From the NCBI RefSeq assembly GCF_030166555.2, contig NZ_CP126461.2: a DNA stretch of 64,000 nt, one strand, 5' to 3'. The DNA comes from Acholeplasma laidlawii_A. GTDB taxonomy: Bacteria; Bacillota_I; Bacilli_A; Acholeplasmatales; Acholeplasmataceae. Shown here piece by piece: positions 49,904 through 59,211 of this stretch (position 1 is its first letter; the number at the start of each line of letters is the position of its first letter). The notes under the pieces were generated by a model. It did no database searches. It was not told where the DNA came from and saw nothing but the letters and a program-made list of their open reading frames with translations. The translations under genes and the position numbers were made by a program.

Positions 49904-52282
49904 TTAGTCAAGGTACATGTATTTTAGACCACCCCAACCCATCCATGCATGGTATTCGGTAGCTTCAAATTTGACTCTTGCACTATAAACTGTAGCTGAA
50001 ACTGATGTAAATAATGGAATCGCGATCATTTCTTCTAATAAAGCCGCTTCCATAGCTGCAGTGATTCTATCAAAGTCATCGTTACGACCTGTATAGTTTA
50101 CATCACTTACGTTATAGAATGTAGATGCTGCTGCTTTATATACATTATCAAATGTCGCAGAATATGTATCTGTATCACCAAAGTTAGCTAAAGCTGCTGT
50201 CCATCTTCCATATGCTGCTAATTGTGCTTCAGATGCTGTTTCTTCATTAAAGTCAGCAACCCATCTTTGTAATGCCGCTTTAGTGTTTGGAAGTTCGATT
50301 TCTAACGCGATATCACCAGTATTGAAACCATGTTCTAACATGTTAGCTGCACCACTAATTGAGTTATAAACTTGACCCATTAAGGAAACCGGATTGAAGT
50401 TTAGACCTTGCCTTCCACCAAATGTCATGTCGAAGTCAAAGTTATCCCAAGCTGCGTCTAATGCATCAGAAGATACACCATTTAATTTAAGTTCGAACTT
50501 ATCACCAAAGATAGCTTCAACTGTTTGTTTTACCCAGTCAGCAACAGTGTCGTTAGTTTCAACTTTGTAATATGTATATTCTACAGTTACTTTGTCGCCG
50601 TTTTTGATATTGCCATCAGCTACTGATTTAGCATAAGCTGCATCAAATAGTTGTTTAGCTTTAGTTGGGTTAAATCCAGTTGTTTCTGGTGATAATGGAG
50701 CAAATACTGCTTTACCTGCGTCTGATCCACGGTATGATACGGAACCATATTCAGTTGCAATGTAGACAGGTCCGATGAATCCTTGGTTAGCATAAGCCGG
50801 AGCTCTAACTTCAGATGCAAATTCTTCACGGTCAATTGCGTAGTAGAATGCTTGTCTAAATTCTGGATAAGTTAAAATCGGATTAGTTGTTCCATCAGGT
50901 CTTTCAGCAATGTTAAATGCAAATCTGAAGAACACTGTTGATGGAGTTAATTTTAATTGTGGTGAGTCTTTGAATTCTTTGAAGTATTCACCGCTTGCTC
51001 CAACGATATCTAAACGCCCTGCTTTAAATTCGTTAACTGCAATACTTTGATCAGCGATAACATCGTATCTAATTCTTTCAATTCTATATTCGTCAGCTGC
51101 GTAATGATCATCATTCTTTTCAAATAAGTATAATACGCCATCTTGCCATTCAATTAAGTTATAAGCACCGTAAGATACTAATGGGTTGTCAATTGTACCG
51201 TAAGTTGTAGTACGTTTGTCAGCTGATTTACCAGCTTCGTATTTAGCTTCATGAACAACACCTGTAATACCACTCATTAATTGACCTTTAACGTACCAAG
51301 CGTCTTTAGGTTCTGTTAATGTGATTTGGAATTTGTGTGTTCCTGTAACTTTGAAACCAACAGAACTCCATTGTACTGGATCATTAGGAATAGCTGTAGC
51401 ACCAACAGGTTTTCCATCGTTATCTAAAGGAACGATCGTTCCATCAGCATACATTAACTTAGGTTTTGCCCCTTGATAATAACCAACAACTTCACCTGCT
51501 TCAGGATTTGGAGTTCCATCAGGTAGAACAGTAGGATTACCATCTTTATCTTGTCTAACCCAACCACCAAATGCATTATCTTCAGCATATAACATAGCCC
51601 AGTTACCACCAAATGTAGCTGCTTCTGAAGGATAAAAATATACAAAATAACCATCTACATTTGAATGGAAAATTTTATCTCCATCATCCGTAAACGCAAA
51701 TGCATTTTCCGTCTCTATAGTTCCTTTGTTTCCAGCATCCCAAATCGGTTCATCAAAATCATCACTTTTTTGACTCTTTTGTTTTGTGTAATCCTCTGCA
51801 TTTACTAACGGTAAGTTAGATGCATCATAAAGGTTACTTGCTCTTACGTTTAATTGATCAGGATCTAATAATTGTCTCCATGAATAATCAAATGTATTTG
51901 CGTTGATTGGAGTACCATCTTGGAACTTCAGGTCAGTTCTAAGTGTGATTTCCCAAACAGTACCGTCTCCCTTAACGTCTACTGGTTCCCCAGCTGCCAT
52001 TCTTGGAACACGTGCATATGGTAATGATGCAGCATTTGTAAAGTCACCTACTTTTGTAGCAGTTCCTTCTTCAATTGCTTTAGCCCAATCGTAGTCTCCT
52101 GTATATAGTGAATCTGTAACATAATCAAATAATTCACTAGCAGTTGCTAAACTTTCAGAATATGGATTCAATTTAGCTGTACCGCTTGTGTAAGTACGAT
52201 ATGTATTACTATCTTTTGGAGTACATGCGATTAAAACTAATGCGCTTAGTAACACTAAAAGTGTAAATAATATTTTTTTCAT
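49904..52282 (-). CDS. oppA: Oligopeptide-binding lipoprotein OppA
   Basis: A 792-residue SBP_bac_5-type binding protein with a lipoprotein signal (LSALVLIAC, Cys20). Family marks: YSESLATASELFDYV, WEITLRTDLKFQDGTPINANTFDYSWRQLLD, NPILTYPEFRQAFYYAIDREEFA, and a C-terminal RWVADFNEETASEAQL-type segment. It is longer than Bacillus OppA (545) because of a Gly/Asp-rich insert at about 150-330. It captures extracellular peptides for OppBCDF; PepF then probably trims them. A cre-like site lies upstream. Confidence 0.92.
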   Translation of the reverse strand: MKKILFTLLVLLSALVLIACTPKDSNTYRTYTSGTAKLNPYSESLATASELFDYVTDSLYTGDYDWAKAIEEGTATKVGDFTNAASLPYARVPRMAAGEPVDVKGDGTVWEITLRTDLKFQDGTPINANTFDYSWRQLLDPDQLNVRASNLYDASNLPLVNAEDYTKQKSQKSDDFDEPIWDAGNKGTIETENAFAFTDDGDKIFHSNVDGYFVYFYPSEAATFGGNWAMLYAEDNAFGGWVRQDKDGNPTVLPDGTPNPEAGEVVGYYQGAKPKLMYADGTIVPLDNDGKPVGATAIPNDPVQWSSVGFKVTGTHKFQITLTEPKDAWYVKGQLMSGITGVVHEAKYEAGKSADKRTTTYGTIDNPLVSYGAYNLIEWQDGVLYLFEKNDDHYAADEYRIERIRYDVIADQSIAVNEFKAGRLDIVGASGEYFKEFKDSPQLKLTPSTVFFRFAFNIAERPDGTTNPILTYPEFRQAFYYAIDREEFASEVRAPAYANQGFIGPVYIATEYGSVSYRGSDAGKAVFAPLSPETTGFNPTKAKQLFDAAYAKSVADGNIKNGDKVTVEYTYYKVETNDTVADWVKQTVEAIFGDKFELKLNGVSSDALDAAWDNFDFDMTFGGRQGLNFNPVSLMGQVYNSISGAANMLEHGFNTGDIALEIELPNTKAALQRWVADFNEETASEAQLAAYGRWTAALANFGDTDTYSATFDNVYKAAASTFYNVSDVNYTGRNDDFDRITAAMEAALLEEMIAIPLFTSVSATVYSARVKFEATEYHAWMGWGGLKYMYLD

Positions 52283-52321
52283 TCTCTCTTTTCCTCTCTA
52301 CCCAAATTAAGGTATGGAAAG

Positions 52322-52350
52322 AGTTTACTATAATTGATTTATTTAGTCAA
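52322..52350 (-). promoter_or_regulatory. Promoter of oppA
   Basis: Minus strand: -35 TTGACT (52345-52350), 17-base spacer, -10 TAAACT (52322-52327). The AGAGAGGAAAAGAGAG stretch near the ATG holds the ribosome site. Confidence 0.5.
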
Positions 52351-52383
52351 CAATAATATTTCAAAAAAACGACAAATGTTGTA

Positions 52384-52398
52384 ATGTAAACGTATTCA
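52384..52398. promoter_or_regulatory. cre-like site between oppA and a divergent gene
   Basis: ATGTAAACGTATTCA fits all positions of WTGNAANCGNWNNCW. It lies about 35 bases upstream of the oppA -35, and 45 bases before a -10-like TATACT (52443-52448) for the plus-strand gene, so either promoter could respond to CcpA. Confidence 0.6.
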
Positions 52399-52487
52399 TA
52401 GCAAAAAATTTTATTTTAACCTTAAAAATCGCCCTTTTATGATATACTTTGACTGTTTCCACTTACAATTTTTAAGGAGTTTTATCT

Positions 52488-52850
52488 ATGAGAGACAAAA
52501 GAAAGATTTTAAAACTATTATTAATAGATATAGTGATTGGTTCTATTGTATTTGGTTTAATTTATTTATATTCACCAGACTGGAAGTATTTCTTTGATTA
52601 CTTTTATGTTTCAGCCGCTATACTCTTTACATTTGGCTGGATGGTATTTGTAGCAAATGAAGGTGTATTTGACTTATTTATATACGGTGTCCAACAATTC
52701 TTTAAAGGTATTGTTGGTAAGCGTATGAAGATGACTTACCCAGAGTACATTCAAGATAGAAATATAATTGATAGAATGACTTATATCATGTTATGGACCA
52801 CGTCCTTATTATTCGCGCTTACAGGATTAATAATTCAGTTAACTATATAA
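52488..52850 (+). CDS. Small membrane protein, DUF3899-like
   Basis: A 120-residue protein with three hydrophobic helices (about 8-28, 37-58, and 95-118) and a short basic loop between the last two. The general layout and length resemble DUF3899 membrane proteins of Firmicutes. The function is unknown. AAGGAG ribosome site. Divergent from oppA with a shared cre-like site. Confidence 0.5.
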   Translation: MRDKRKILKLLLIDIVIGSIVFGLIYLYSPDWKYFFDYFYVSAAILFTFGWMVFVANEGVFDLFIYGVQQFFKGIVGKRMKMTYPEYIQDRNIIDRMTYIMLWTTSLLFALTGLIIQLTI

Positions 52851-52863
52851 TATATATATAAAG

Positions 52864-52906
52864 AATCAGGGCCTACCTATCTAAAGGTAAGCCCTGATTT
52901 TTTTAT
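52864..52906 (+). terminator. Terminator after the DUF3899-like gene
   Basis: The stem AATCAGGGC/GCCCTGATT (52864-52872 with 52891-52899) continues inward through TACCT/AGGTA, then seven Ts. Confidence 0.85.
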
Positions 52907-55497
52907 TCACCAAAATGTGAAGTTAATATATCTAATAATACAGTTTCATTATAGATATTTCCAATTGGAATTGGATGTGTTGGTTCTATACCAAATTCAT
53001 TTGGATGATAAACAAAAGGATCTGCTTCTGTACCGGTACCAGTTCTATACGCACTCATGTTATTTGATGAGGTTGTAAACGCTGTACCGTTTGGTAATAG
53101 AATTGGTGTAATACTTGATGTTCCACCACCGGATGTTAACCCAATTATTGGACCTAGATTATTTTCTTTAAAAATTGTTGTTAAACTGTTTGCCGCTGAA
53201 AACGATGTTGGTGTTGTAAGTAGTGCCCAGTTTAAGTGATCATATGTAGGAACACCTTCAATTTTTACATATGAAGTTGAGTTAGACTTAGTATCTGCAC
53301 TAATGCTTGATACTGCAAAACTATTTTGTGTGATAAAGCCTATGACTCTATATAGTGCACCTACGTTACCACCAGTGTTCCAAGTGATATCTAAAATCAT
53401 GTTTTCTAGATTAGATGTTTGACTTAAGATGATATCCATATAAAATTCCATAAATACTGCACTGTCTGATTTAATCAGTGTATCTGAACTATTAACGAAC
53501 TCAGGAACAACTGATTTTGTCATATCAAAAACGGATAAACCTACAATGAGTGACTTATATACATCGTTATATGATGTAGAAACATAGTATTTTAAGCCAT
53601 CTACTTCTTTAGTGAAAGTCTGGTTATTTGCAGATGCTGTAAACCCTAAACTAACAAGCGATGCATTATAAGTTTGTAAATCATTTCTTGTTAACCCTTT
53701 AATCAGTATTTCTACAACATTATTATCGTGATTTGATTGGTTATAGTAGAAATACTTATTCCCACCGTTTATTGCAGGGAAAATATGACTTTCTACTTTT
53801 AAGATATCTAACACAGTCTGGTTATTATAAGCTGTATCTTCGATAATATCTGCTGTAGAAAAACCATCTAAAGATAATACAGCAGATGTTTTAGCTTCAT
53901 CTAAGAACCAGTAAAGTTTTCTATCTCTACCTGATGCATTCCATCCACTTGCAGCCTCGCCCCATTTCTTACCAATTTGAGCATCGGTTGCTACCATTCC
54001 ATCTAAATACCACTTCTTAAATCGATCACCAAAGTCATTTAAACTTGTAACAGAAGGACCAGTATAAGTTGAACGGTTAAAATATCCCGGATAACCATAT
54101 GAAGTATGTGGTTCGTCGACAACAAATGTTAAGAAATCATGAATAGATAAATCAAGTCTTAATGCATTTCTTGTTAAGAAGGAATCTCGTTTTTCAAATA
54201 ATAGATCATAATAAGTTTCAACTTCACGTAACTCTTTTAGACCATAGAAATAATCCATAGAAAATGCTAGGAAGTTAAATGTATGGATGGTTAGATCGGT
54301 TGGTAATGTAGTACTATTTTTAGTTGATGTTCTAATTGTTTCATATGCATCTTCACCTTCACTTGGAAGTGAGTACACGCCAAATAAGCCATCGTAGTTG
54401 TAGTACACATTATAATAACTAGATCCTGCAAAGAGCTGGTTTGCCATGTAATATGGTAAAACAACATCCCCTTCAAATAAGACAATATCCATATTATATT
54501 TACTTAAGTCATAAACTACATCTTGACCTTCCGTGTAATGTGCATTTGGATTTTCTCTATCATAAGTGATATGACGACCGAAGTTTGTTGCTGTTGAATA
54601 TACATAGCCCCAATAAAAACCAGGGTCTGGAGCCACTAAGGTATTTGTTACAGTATCAATTGTGACATTTAAATCATATGTGACATCTTCATCTTCATCA
54701 TAATAATCATATTGAATATAAAGTGAAGTATCATTTGTCTCATATGTAATGTCAAGTGCCGGATCAATAAATCCACTTAGTAACTTCATAAAATCTTCAA
54801 CACGAACATAAGGCACACTACCACCTTTTTCATATAGAAGTTCAATTTCACCATCTACAACATCGTATTCTTCAGTTAGATTTCTAAATGGCACTGTACG
54901 TCTATCTTCTAGTTCAACATCTTTATTTTGATATAAGTCTACATCAAACTCATGGTTAATTGTTACACCATTTAAAACGAACTTACCTGTAATCATCGTT
55001 GTATCTTCTGACTCACCATCTATTAACGGTAAGATAATACCTGTATTTGAAACATATTTGTTTGCTGAAGTCCAAGAAATCACTGAGTTATTAATTGGCC
55101 CCTTACTTAGTAAACTCAAGTCATAATATGTTTTGTATAGCTGTTCTTCTACCGCATCAATATCTTCATTGATCATGGCAGTAATTGTAGCTATATCTGT
55201 TGGATTTGCTTCATCATCCCAAGATGCATTCAATGTAATATTCGCTGTAATTGGTGTATCAAATGAAAATGCGACATCTTCATTTGTTGTGTACCAGTAT
55301 CTAAATACAAATCCCTCTTTATCTGGATCAGCTGGTGCTTCAATCAAACCATTCTTATCCACTTTAATTGGTTCAATAGGTGAACCACCCTTCGTATCAA
55401 AAGTTACTGTAACCTTTCCATCTGAGTTATTTGGTGTACAGGCTACAACAAATAACAATAAAAAGACAGCAACTATGAGTGTAGTTATTTTCTTCAT
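52903..55497 (-). CDS. S41-type peptidase-like lipoprotein with B-repeat
   Basis: An 864-residue lipoprotein (Cys20 in LLFVVAC). Residues about 27-93 form one InlB-type B-repeat (TFDTKGGSPIEPI, FRYWYTTNED, ITLNASW); about 100-190 a beta domain like atrophied bacterial Ig; the middle is of unknown fold; the C-terminal third resembles the S41 (tail-specific protease) core: MILDITWNTGGNVGALYRV, then TTPTSFSAANSLTTIF, where the SFSAAN Ser is in the nucleophile position, and GGGTSSITPILLPNGTAF. It probably cleaves proteins or peptides at the surface. Divergent from tetR. Confidence 0.75.
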   Translation of the reverse strand: MKKITTLIVAVFLLLFVVACTPNNSDGKVTVTFDTKGGSPIEPIKVDKNGLIEAPADPDKEGFVFRYWYTTNEDVAFSFDTPITANITLNASWDDEANPTDIATITAMINEDIDAVEEQLYKTYYDLSLLSKGPINNSVISWTSANKYVSNTGIILPLIDGESEDTTMITGKFVLNGVTINHEFDVDLYQNKDVELEDRRTVPFRNLTEEYDVVDGEIELLYEKGGSVPYVRVEDFMKLLSGFIDPALDITYETNDTSLYIQYDYYDEDEDVTYDLNVTIDTVTNTLVAPDPGFYWGYVYSTATNFGRHITYDRENPNAHYTEGQDVVYDLSKYNMDIVLFEGDVVLPYYMANQLFAGSSYYNVYYNYDGLFGVYSLPSEGEDAYETIRTSTKNSTTLPTDLTIHTFNFLAFSMDYFYGLKELREVETYYDLLFEKRDSFLTRNALRLDLSIHDFLTFVVDEPHTSYGYPGYFNRSTYTGPSVTSLNDFGDRFKKWYLDGMVATDAQIGKKWGEAASGWNASGRDRKLYWFLDEAKTSAVLSLDGFSTADIIEDTAYNNQTVLDILKVESHIFPAINGGNKYFYYNQSNHDNNVVEILIKGLTRNDLQTYNASLVSLGFTASANNQTFTKEVDGLKYYVSTSYNDVYKSLIVGLSVFDMTKSVVPEFVNSSDTLIKSDSAVFMEFYMDIILSQTSNLENMILDITWNTGGNVGALYRVIGFITQNSFAVSSISADTKSNSTSYVKIEGVPTYDHLNWALLTTPTSFSAANSLTTIFKENNLGPIIGLTSGGGTSSITPILLPNGTAFTTSSNNMSAYRTGTGTEADPFVYHPNEFGIEPTHPIPIGNIYNETVLLDILTSHFGE

Positions 55498-55594
55498 TCT
55501 TTTACCTCTCTTATAAAATTGTTATTATGATATCACAGTTTCTCAAAATCTACATACAAAATGTTTATAACAGTGTTTTGCTGGTCTATATTAA

Positions 55595-55643
55595 TTGACA
55601 ACGAACCTAACAGTGGTTACAATAAAGGTATAACAACGTTCGT
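55595..55643 (+). promoter_or_regulatory. tetR promoter with a flanking dyad
   Basis: -35 TTGACA (55595-55600), 17-base spacer, -10 TACAAT (55618-55623), close to consensus. ACGAAC (55601-55606) and GTTCGT (55638-55643) form a 6-base dyad around the -10, a possible autoregulatory site for the TetR protein. Confidence 0.6.
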
Positions 55644-55654
55644 GGGAGGGGACT

Positions 55655-56245
55655 ATGACAACCAAACAAAAGATTTACGAAAATGCCATAGAATTATTCG
55701 CTTTAAACGGATACCATAACTTAGGTATGAGGGATCTTGCTAAAAGTGTAGGTATCAGAGCATCTTCTATTTATAATCACTATAAATCCAAAGAAGATAT
55801 ATTACTTGAAATAGCTCATGAACTTATCACTGAGCTATCCACATATGTCTATCCTCTATATAAGAGAATGGATTTAGCACCTAGAGAGTTCTTCCTAAAT
55901 TTATCTATTGAAACCAATAGATTTTTCGAACGACCAAAAATCAATAAATTAACTAAACTCTTAATTCCACTGGAATTTGAAATACCTAGATTAAAAGAAT
56001 TATTACATGTTGAGTTCATTCAAAAACCTAGAACAGGTTTTAGTTACTACTTCCAAACATTGATGCGTAAAGGTCAAATGATGGAAACTGATCCAATGCT
56101 TGCCGCTAAAATGTATCATTCATTCTTTGTATATCATTTCTACGAAAAGTTCTTAACTGAAGAGCCTGATGGATTTTTAACTAGGTATGAAGCATTATTT
56201 AGAAATCATATCAATCTATTTATGGATTATTTTAGGATAAAATAA
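55655..56245 (+). CDS. TetR-family transcriptional regulator
   Basis: A 196-residue protein with an N-terminal TetR HTH (AIELFALNGYHNLGMRDLAKSVGIRASSIYNHYKSKEDIL) at about 8-55 and an all-helical ligand domain after it. The strong GGGAGGGG precedes the ATG. The ligand and target are unknown; its divergent neighbour, the S41-like lipoprotein, and the small membrane protein downstream are candidates for its regulon. Confidence 0.9.
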   Translation: MTTKQKIYENAIELFALNGYHNLGMRDLAKSVGIRASSIYNHYKSKEDILLEIAHELITELSTYVYPLYKRMDLAPREFFLNLSIETNRFFERPKINKLTKLLIPLEFEIPRLKELLHVEFIQKPRTGFSYYFQTLMRKGQMMETDPMLAAKMYHSFFVYHFYEKFLTEEPDGFLTRYEALFRNHINLFMDYFRIK

Positions 56246-56277
56246 ACACCAAGGCATGCGCATGTCTTGGTGTTTTC
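56245..56277 (+). terminator. Terminator of tetR
   Basis: The stem AACACCAAGGCATG (56245-56258) with CATGTCTTGGTGTT (56261-56274), one G-U pair and a two-base loop that must open, then TTTT. Confidence 0.75.
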
Positions 56278-56313
56278 TTAATATTTTTGAATTATAGATT
56301 TGGGGGAAATCTT

Positions 56314-56688
56314 ATGAATCAAAAACAAATTTACTTTATTACAACAGTCTTATCCGTTGTTTCCTTATGTCTTTATCTTTTCGCTTTCACAAACTTCATT
56401 ATTACAACAACTAACTTTAAAAGTATAGATCATTTTATCTACTGGTTAGTCATACAAGGAACCATTACATCGGTAAGTTTATACCAATACAAATTAGCAG
56501 TTTATGCAAAACCTACCGCACTTAAAATGTCCTTACTATACTTTTTACCAATCATCATCTACTCTATTTTTCAAATTCTTAATTTAGGTAGTGCGGAAAT
56601 AGATGTGCTCTATATAATAATATACAGAATACTATTTTCGTTAATTGGTATCCTGTATTTATATGGATTTATAAAATATAAACTTTAA
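56314..56688 (+). CDS. Hypothetical four-helix membrane protein
   Basis: A 124-residue protein of four hydrophobic helices (about 6-31, 42-60, 72-92 and 98-120) and almost no soluble part. Not recognised. The ATG at 56314 is taken because GGGGGAAATCTT precedes it; a reading nine codons longer begins before that site. It follows tetR on the same strand after a terminator. Confidence 0.55.
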   Translation: MNQKQIYFITTVLSVVSLCLYLFAFTNFIITTTNFKSIDHFIYWLVIQGTITSVSLYQYKLAVYAKPTALKMSLLYFLPIIIYSIFQILNLGSAEIDVLYIIIYRILFSLIGILYLYGFIKYKL

Positions 56689-56699
56689 TATAAAAATAT

Positions 56700-56736
56700 A
56701 GACATTATTCATCAACTGAATAATGTCTTTTTTTTC
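56700..56736 (+). terminator. Terminator after the four-helix protein gene
   Basis: The stem AGACATTATTCA (56700-56711) with its complement (56717-56728), a five-base loop, then eight Ts. Confidence 0.85.
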
Positions 56737-57737
56737 TATAGTAAAACGACTTTACCTTGACATGCACGAATTGTTTCATCATCCCAAACAGATGCTTGAA
56801 CTTCACCAATATGTGCTTTTTCTAATAGTATTAGACACAATCTACTTTGTCCAATACCACCACCAATGGTAAGTGGTAGTGTTTGATTCATAATCATTTG
56901 ATGGTATGGATATTTGAGATCATCTAATCTATTTTTAATTTCTAACTGTTTTCTTAAACTTGCCTCATCTACTCGAATACCCATACTACTAATTTCTATC
57001 GCCATATCTAGTGTTTCATGATAATACAATAAATCACCATTTAAGTCCCAGTCATCATAGTCTGGTGCACGTAAATCGTGTGGCATACCAGATGATAGGT
57101 TATGACCAATACGCATAATAAACACGACTTTTTTATCTTTTACGATTCGATACTCACGTTCTTTACTTGTAAGGTTCGGGTATAAATTTTCCAGGGATTG
57201 ACTGTCTATAAAAAAGACTTCATTTGGGGCTTCGTATGTAATCTCTGGATATTTAAGCATCACTGCATTTGAAGTGTTTGCGATAGCTTCTACAATACTT
57301 TTTACAGTATCTTTTAAATAATCTAAGGTTCTACTTGATCTTTCAATCACCTTTTCCCAATCCCATTGGTCAACATAGATAGAATGAATATTATCTAGTG
57401 TCTCTTCTTTTCTTACTGCATTCATATCTGTATATAAGCCATTACCTACGTAAAAATCATTTTGATATAAAGCCATACGTTTCCATTTAGCAAGTGAATG
57501 CACAATCTCTGCTTGCTTATTCATACTTGGTACGACAAACTGTACTGGATTTTCACCATTTAAACCATCATTAAGACCCGTTTCAGATAATACAAACAAA
57601 GGTGCAGTAACTCGTTTTAAATTAAGTTCTAATCCTAAATTATGCTGAAAAACATTTTTTATAAATCCAATAGCTGTTTGTGTATCATATAAATTAAGTT
57701 TAGATTTGTAACCATCAGGTATGATTGTTTTTGACAT
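56736..57737 (-). CDS. asnA: Aspartate-ammonia ligase (asparagine synthetase A)
   Basis: A 333-residue AsnA, related to class II aminoacyl-tRNA synthetases. It makes asparagine from aspartate, ammonia and ATP. Recognised from FIKNVFQHNLGLELNLKRVTAPLFV, NGENPVQFVVP, HSIYVDQWDWEKVI, EVFFIDSQSLENLYP and TIGGGIGQSRLCLILL. The ATG at 57737 follows GGGAG and opens MSKTIIPDGY; a 23-codon longer reading is rejected. Confidence 0.96.
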   Translation of the reverse strand: MSKTIIPDGYKSKLNLYDTQTAIGFIKNVFQHNLGLELNLKRVTAPLFVLSETGLNDGLNGENPVQFVVPSMNKQAEIVHSLAKWKRMALYQNDFYVGNGLYTDMNAVRKEETLDNIHSIYVDQWDWEKVIERSSRTLDYLKDTVKSIVEAIANTSNAVMLKYPEITYEAPNEVFFIDSQSLENLYPNLTSKEREYRIVKDKKVVFIMRIGHNLSSGMPHDLRAPDYDDWDLNGDLLYYHETLDMAIEISSMGIRVDEASLRKQLEIKNRLDDLKYPYHQMIMNQTLPLTIGGGIGQSRLCLILLEKAHIGEVQASVWDDETIRACQGKVVLL

Positions 57738-57807
57738 GTGTATGCTCCCTAAAAGATATGAGTAAATAGTATCATAAATAATCCTATAATTCAAACAATA
57801 ACTCATA

Positions 57808-57846
57808 TATAAAAATCCACAACGATTGTATTCGTTGTGGATTAAT
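57808..57846 (-). terminator. Terminator of the 57.9-59.1 kb lipoprotein gene
   Basis: A perfect 12-base stem AATCCACAACGA (57814-57825) with its complement (57832-57843), followed on the minus strand by TTTTAT. Confidence 0.85.
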
Positions 57847-57863
57847 TACAATTGATAAATAAA

Positions 57864-59069
57864 CTACATTAAACCATTCATGATACCATCAAATGGTGGA
57901 TACTCAACAAGTTCGAATCCTTCGAGTTCTGTATCGCTTGGTAAGGTTAATGCATCCGCATTAAAATCTAGTGTAAATCCTAATTTATTTAACTTCACTG
58001 TAAGTTTCATTAAAAGTGGAAATCCACCACTTTGTTCTTCATCTAAACTCATAGTAAATCCACTAAAATCACCTGTAATCATCATTTCAATTTTAGTTAA
58101 TGTTTTAGTACCTTCTAATTCACCTTCTAAAATAATTCTAAAATCAAAGTTGAACGCTTTAAATGCTGTTTTCATAGAAGTCTTAATATTGTTTAGTGTT
58201 TCTTGATCACCAAGTTCTTGAAGATCTGTTGTCATTGCAACAAACAGTTCATCAATAAGTTCATCTACTTTATCTGCTGTAATTAGAAACTGAATCGTGT
58301 GTATAGTACCTGAACTATAAATACTTATATGTGTATCAACCATATCAAGCATTTGGGCACGTTCTTCTGCAGTCATTTCTACATTTACATCAATCATTAA
58401 GCTTTGTTGAAGTTCTAAAATGCTAGCCATTAATTCTAAGTACATGTCTTGAGTAATTTGTCCATCTACTATTTTTTGTTGTAGGTTTGCATAAGTTTCA
58501 GTTTGTGAAGTTTCATCAACAACTTTATTGTCTTCTTTGACTTCCATATTATAGCGACCATTCAATTGATAATACGCATAATCACTGCGTGCTAGGAAGA
58601 ATGTATTTGTAAGTGATGCATCGATGGTTGTAGTCATATCAACAACTACCGGTTCTCCACCAAATGATGTAGAAGAGTATGTATCATTTAACATGTTAAA
58701 TTCAAACTTGTTAAATTTAGAATATACATAAGTATCTGCATTTGAGGTACCTACTTGAATGTAGTTTGTCATATTAAAATCCGCATCGAATGTCACGGTT
58801 GAATTATTTTCCATGGACATACCTTCTGATGTAAAGGACATCTCATTAGTTAAAGCAAACTCTAAATCAAGGAATGTGTCTAATTTGAAATTATTTGTTA
58901 CCTCATCATTTGAGGTTACAACTGTTTGTAGGAATTCTACTTTTTCTTCAGCCGTCATGTCTACTTTTTCATCATCTTTTAAGTCCGGTAATTTATTATC
59001 AGTCGTTGTACAACCAACAAGTAATAATAAGATAAGCATGATTATTGAACTAAATATCTTTTTAATCAT
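57864..59069 (-). CDS. Hypothetical lipoprotein
   Basis: A 401-residue lipoprotein (Cys20 in LLLLVGC) with no family I recognise. After the signal come an acidic linker (KVDMTAEEKVEFL) and a domain rich in Thr, Phe, Asn and Met. The phrase MTAEE occurs again at MTAEERAQML, about 190 residues on, and the stretches after the two copies could be diverged halves of one duplicated domain (weak). AAGGAG-like GAAAGGAG before the ATG; own terminator. Confidence 0.6.
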   Translation of the reverse strand: MIKKIFSSIIMLILLLLVGCTTTDNKLPDLKDDEKVDMTAEEKVEFLQTVVTSNDEVTNNFKLDTFLDLEFALTNEMSFTSEGMSMENNSTVTFDADFNMTNYIQVGTSNADTYVYSKFNKFEFNMLNDTYSSTSFGGEPVVVDMTTTIDASLTNTFFLARSDYAYYQLNGRYNMEVKEDNKVVDETSQTETYANLQQKIVDGQITQDMYLELMASILELQQSLMIDVNVEMTAEERAQMLDMVDTHISIYSSGTIHTIQFLITADKVDELIDELFVAMTTDLQELGDQETLNNIKTSMKTAFKAFNFDFRIILEGELEGTKTLTKIEMMITGDFSGFTMSLDEEQSGGFPLLMKLTVKLNKLGFTLDFNADALTLPSDTELEGFELVEYPPFDGIMNGLM

Positions 59070-59130
59070 ATTTAACGCTCCTTTCGGGTTTGAATCTATA
59101 ATTTATAAGTTCATTATACCTTATTTAAAT

Positions 59131-59180
59131 GAAAAAAATGTTGTAGGTACTATATAGAACTATATTTTCCTACAACATTT
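59131..59180 (-). terminator. Terminator after the LTA-synthase-like gene
   Basis: The stem ATGTTGTAGG (59138-59147) with CCTACAACAT (59169-59178), a long AT loop that may fold further, then seven Ts on the minus strand. Confidence 0.75.
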
Positions 59181-59211
59181 TAGTGAACTTATATTCATTT
59201 ATTTTACAATT

